Assembly: GCF_040026395.1 (NCBI RefSeq)
Contig: NZ_CP157278.1
Location: 3,410,001-3,474,000, forward strand
Source of the DNA: Pedobacter lusitanus
GTDB lineage: Bacteria; Bacteroidota; Bacteroidia; Sphingobacteriales; Sphingobacteriaceae
DNA: 64,000 bases
Reading direction: 5' to 3'
The notes under the pieces are model-generated. The model did no database searches. It saw nothing but the letters and a program-made list of their open reading frames with translations, and was not told the origin of the DNA. Positions 61,502-64,000 of this stretch are shown here, one piece after another. Each line of letters starts with the position of its first letter. The first letter of the stretch is position 1. The position numbers were made by a program, and so were the translations under genes.

Positions 61502-62899
61502 TTATTTTTGCTCTAAAAACCGCTGTGCGGCTATAACCCAGTTTTGTACAGCAGTTAACACACGATCAGGTGTAATCCCAATATTATCTATTCCCTGTCC
61601 CATTTCTACTCTTCTGCTACGACTTGTGGCGTAATGAAGCGCATATGGCATACAGCTAAAAGGAATATCCCTGACATTGGCATAATCAAGTACTCCGGCA
61701 GAGTTCTGCCCCATAATAGTTACTTTTTTACTCTGTTTTGCCGCCAGAAGAAACTGCTCAGTAGTTGAGCCACAACCTTTATTAATCAATACAACAATCT
61801 TTTTGGGAAATACACTGACACTGTCCAATACAAGGTCTTTATCTTCTCCCAGGTCAATAAACTCATTTTTATGCTGTTCCATTGCAGCAATTTTCTCTCT
61901 GATAAAGACTTTCTGATCTTCCGGAATATTATTCATCTTTAATAAACCTGCCCATCCTGCAATATTATCATCCGAAGATAAGATATCAGGCCCGACTGTT
62001 TTAATAGGGTTTGTATAGAAATAAGGAATAAGACCACGATAAGAAAAATCTGCCCCACCACCATTATTTCTCAGATCCAGAATCAGGTTAGGTGTTTTTT
62101 TCAAAAGTACACTGTTTGCCTGAAGCAGGGAGTCAATACTTTTAGCATTTCTCTGGTTAAATGTTCCGATCTGTATATAGAAGGTTTGAGGAGAAAGTAC
62201 CTTACAGGACACATCATCATTCAGAATTTTTTCTCTTTTCATCTGTGTTGCCCCCTCTCTCTGCCATTCTCCCAATGCATTTTCGCCAATTTTAAGAGAA
62301 ACAGATTCAGGTGTATAATATTTGTCATAAGCAATACCAGCCAGGCCGTCTTTTCTCGTCTTCAACTCCAAAATTACAGCACCAGGTTGCCAGGTCTTAT
62401 TGGCTGATTTCAAAATTACTCCTGCATAATCCCGTTCATTATTCCTATTATTGATTACAGCAACTTTATAGATAGAATCCTTATCCCAGTAAATTCCTTC
62501 GATGGATTTAGAGTTTTTCAATCTGCTCAAATCAGCGTCGCTAATCACTACTTTCTCTATTTGCTGAACCAGTCTTTTCTGATCAGCAGCATGCTTTTCT
62601 GGTGATAGCCGGTTACGTCCAACTTCGATATGACCATCTTTAAAAAAGCCAATCCATTCATTAATGAGGTTAATACAATAAGGTGCCGAGTTTATCTTTT
62701 TTGATCTCTCCAGGATCTGTCCCGAGTATTTCTGATAAGCAATTTTAGTTGCCGGATTTACTTTATCTCTGAAACCAGAATAATTTTTTTCAATTTTCCC
62801 TTTTATGTATTGAAATTCTTCTGCACAGTTACATTCCTGAGCATAGGTATTCAAATGAATCAAAAAGAGGATAATAAGGGAAATAAAGGCTTTCTTCAT
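61502..62899 (-). CDS. Exported S41-family peptidase
   Basis: 465 residues with a signal peptide (about 1-20). The S41 core is the C-terminal part: PNLILDLRNNGGGADFSYRGL near 270-290 and VLINKGCGSTTEQFLLAAKQ near 385-405, where Ser in GCGST is the probable nucleophile and a Lys is in the family position (AKQSKK). The N-terminal half (about 22-240) is not recognised and may be a regulatory or binding region; there is no clear PDZ domain. It would act in the periplasm. Transcribed from a TTTG-N22-TATATTTG promoter (62922-62955). Confidence 0.82.
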   Translation of the reverse strand: MKKAFISLIILFLIHLNTYAQECNCAEEFQYIKGKIEKNYSGFRDKVNPATKIAYQKYSGQILERSKKINSAPYCINLINEWIGFFKDGHIEVGRNRLSPEKHAADQKRLVQQIEKVVISDADLSRLKNSKSIEGIYWDKDSIYKVAVINNRNNERDYAGVILKSANKTWQPGAVILELKTRKDGLAGIAYDKYYTPESVSLKIGENALGEWQREGATQMKREKILNDDVSCKVLSPQTFYIQIGTFNQRNAKSIDSLLQANSVLLKKTPNLILDLRNNGGGADFSYRGLIPYFYTNPIKTVGPDILSSDDNIAGWAGLLKMNNIPEDQKVFIREKIAAMEQHKNEFIDLGEDKDLVLDSVSVFPKKIVVLINKGCGSTTEQFLLAAKQSKKVTIMGQNSAGVLDYANVRDIPFSCMPYALHYATSRSRRVEMGQGIDNIGITPDRVLTAVQNWVIAAQRFLEQK

Positions 62900-62921
62900 A
62901 AAAATTTACTGATGCAGTTAT

Positions 62922-62955
62922 CAAATATAATGTAATCCACAAGACCAATATCAAA
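62922..62955 (-). promoter_or_regulatory. Promoter for the S41 peptidase
   Basis: On the minus strand TTTG at 62952-62955, 22-nt spacer, TATATTTG at 62922-62929, 22 nt from the ATG. The spacer is at the long end of the range. Confidence 0.45.
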
Positions 62956-63063
62956 GAGACAGGGAATAAAAAACAAGCATAAAATATTTTTTTTTCAAAA
63001 GATGTCCAGTTTCTAAAATCTCAATCATTATTGAGGTATAAATCATTATTAATTAAAAATAAA

Positions 63064-63528
63064 ATGGGACAAAGAATCAATCTTCACGAAAAAGGCCAGG
63101 GCGCTATGAGAGCAGTATATGGCTTAGGAATTTATCTGTCAAAATCACCAGTTGAGCAATCATTACTGGAATTAATTTATTTCAGGGTATCACAAATCAA
63201 TGGCTGCGCATATTGTCTTGATATGCATTCAAAAGATCTGCGTGCAAGAGGTGAAAATGAACAGCGTCTATACGTTTTAAGTGCATGGCGTGAAGCTCCA
63301 CTTTACACAGAGCGTGAATGTGCAGCACTTGCCTGGGCAGAAGCAGTAACAAAAATCACAGACAGCTATGTACCTGATGAGGTTTACGACGAAGCAATAA
63401 AACAATTCACTGAGCAGGAATTAATTGATCTGACACTGGCAGTGACCACAATTAACAGTTACAACCGTCTTAATATCGCCTTTAATATTAAGGGAGGATC
63501 TTATCAGCCGGCCGGCCACACAAAATAA
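63064..63528 (+). CDS. Carboxymuconolactone decarboxylase/AhpD-like protein
   Basis: About 154 residues from ATG 63064 (MGQRINLHEKGQGAMRAVYG). The peroxidase-type active site is visible as NGCAYCLDMHSKDLRARGE (C-x-x-C-x-x-x-H), which in AhpD reduces peroxides through a dithiol. A TTG at 63031 would add 11 residues and is less likely. The YCII protein follows 60 nt later; such pairs are often found with ECF sigma factors, but none is visible before the window ends. Confidence 0.87.
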   Translation: MGQRINLHEKGQGAMRAVYGLGIYLSKSPVEQSLLELIYFRVSQINGCAYCLDMHSKDLRARGENEQRLYVLSAWREAPLYTERECAALAWAEAVTKITDSYVPDEVYDEAIKQFTEQELIDLTLAVTTINSYNRLNIAFNIKGGSYQPAGHTK

Positions 63529-63588
63529 AATTTTATTCCAGAGAAAATCTGGTAATTCATATATTCAGCAACTCTAAAAAAGAAGAAA

Positions 63589-63930
63589 ATGAAAGATTTC
63601 ATGTTATTGTTCAGACAACCAAGTTACAACTATGATACCCTTCCGCAGCAGGAAATGCAGATACTCACCAAAAAATGGCAGGACTGGGTAGGTGGTATAG
63701 CAGCACAGGGAAAACTTGTCAGTAACGGACCACAGCGGCTAACTCAGGAAGGCAAAGTACTCAGAGCCGGCGGAATAATTACAGATGGTCCTTTTGTTGA
63801 AATCAGAGAACGATTAGGTAGCTTTATCGTTGTTAAAGCAGATAATCTCGACGAAGCCACAACACTAGCTCACGGCTGTCCGGCTCTGGATGCTGGTGGT
63901 AGTGTTGAAATCCGCCCTGTATTTATATAA
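63589..63930 (+). CDS. YCII-related domain protein
   Basis: 113-residue protein with the dimeric alpha+beta barrel of the YCII/DGPF group: MLLFRQPSY start, GKLVSNGPQRLTQEGKVL, the conserved IITDGPFVEIRERLGSF, and DNLDEATTLAHGCPALDAGGSVEIRPV near the end. DGPF-type proteins in this family commonly sit beside ECF sigma factors; function unproven. ATG 63589, 60 nt after the AhpD-like stop, and a terminator follows at 63951-63984. Confidence 0.85.
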   Translation: MKDFMLLFRQPSYNYDTLPQQEMQILTKKWQDWVGGIAAQGKLVSNGPQRLTQEGKVLRAGGIITDGPFVEIRERLGSFIVVKADNLDEATTLAHGCPALDAGGSVEIRPVFI

Positions 63931-63950
63931 ACATTGATCAGACCGCTTAT

Positions 63951-63984
63951 GCAAAACCTGCCTCATTGAAAAAGCAGGTTTTGC
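63951..63984 (+). terminator. Terminator after the YCII gene
   Basis: GCAAAACCTGC/GCAGGTTTTGC, an 11-bp perfect stem with 12-nt loop, 21 nt past the stop codon; a T-rich right arm but a short tail. Confidence 0.75.
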
Positions 63985-64000
63985 TATTAATTATGGAAAA

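Noticed and set aside
1..64000. Insertion sequences, prophage, defence island, tRNA or rRNA genes
   Set aside because: No transposase, integrase, phage or nuclease-defence motifs and no cloverleaf or rRNA sequence was recognised in any gap; gene content is mostly core metabolism and transport.

Overview
The window reads as a chromosomal segment of a Bacteroidota bacterium, most likely Sphingobacteriaceae (Pedobacter-like). The reasons are the promoter boxes of the TTG-N19-20-TAnnTTTG type, the frequent TTG starts, the lack of Shine-Dalgarno sequences, a SusC/SusD pair, several CarboxypepD_reg/TonB receptors, DUF4270 and DUF4407 proteins, and a short CarB. Most of it looks like core genome. 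I see no transposase, integrase, CRISPR array, tRNA or rRNA.

Layout. 1-2065: an acyl-CoA dehydrogenase cut by the window edge, then panC-panD. 2110-4577: a shortened glycogen-synthase-like protein and a DUF4270 lipoprotein. 4640-4737: an unusual inverted array of 11-bp units. 4868-13236: mutY-ssb, HU, a TPR protein, a 29-residue basic protein, RNase G, RadA and the K+ transporter Kup. 13252-16190: carB without its allosteric domain. 16991-19484: a siderophore-type TonB receptor with a promoter and palindromic operator. 19516-20856: pnuC, a NadR-type kinase and a 50-residue ORF. 20876-24229: a promoter, a TPP riboswitch, a thiamine-type TonB receptor and a divergent ThiE-like protein. 24319-27338: an MFS exporter and an ABC exporter, convergent. 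27433-32781: the translation block rplM-rpsI-rpsB-tsf, then nagA, pyrH and frr, all on the minus strand. 32785-47520: mixed metabolism and proteolysis (beta-CASP hydrolase, methyltransferase, flavin monooxygenase, pepT, M14 and M28 peptidases, rhomboid, dipeptide epimerase, rhodanese, DUF4407, GNAT, a TPK-like protein). 47571-52296: SusD and SusC. 52547-60541: a LytS/LytTR two-component pair followed by an RND efflux system. 60651-63984: YitT, an S41 protease, an AhpD-like protein and a YCII protein.

How the parts work together. Thiamine is a recurring theme: a riboswitch-controlled outer-membrane receptor, a ThiE-like protein that has lost catalytic residues, and a TPK-like protein that has lost its acidic motif. 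Two transport modules (iron siderophore and nicotinamide riboside) diverge from one palindromic control region. The LytS/LytTR pair sits directly upstream of the adaptor, permease and outer-membrane factor of an RND pump and probably controls it. The ribosomal protein operon has a near-consensus promoter.

The most interesting unexplained signals are: the 11-bp-periodic inverted array at 4640-4737; five genes whose start codon lies 4-5 nt after a perfect TAnnTTTG box, which predicts leaderless mRNAs; hairpins at the predicted 5' ends of the carB and rplM transcripts; a short upstream ORF between the TPP riboswitch and its receptor; and the apparent pseudoenzymes (GT5-like, ThiE-like, TPK-like). 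No clearly new multi-gene system such as a defence island is visible.
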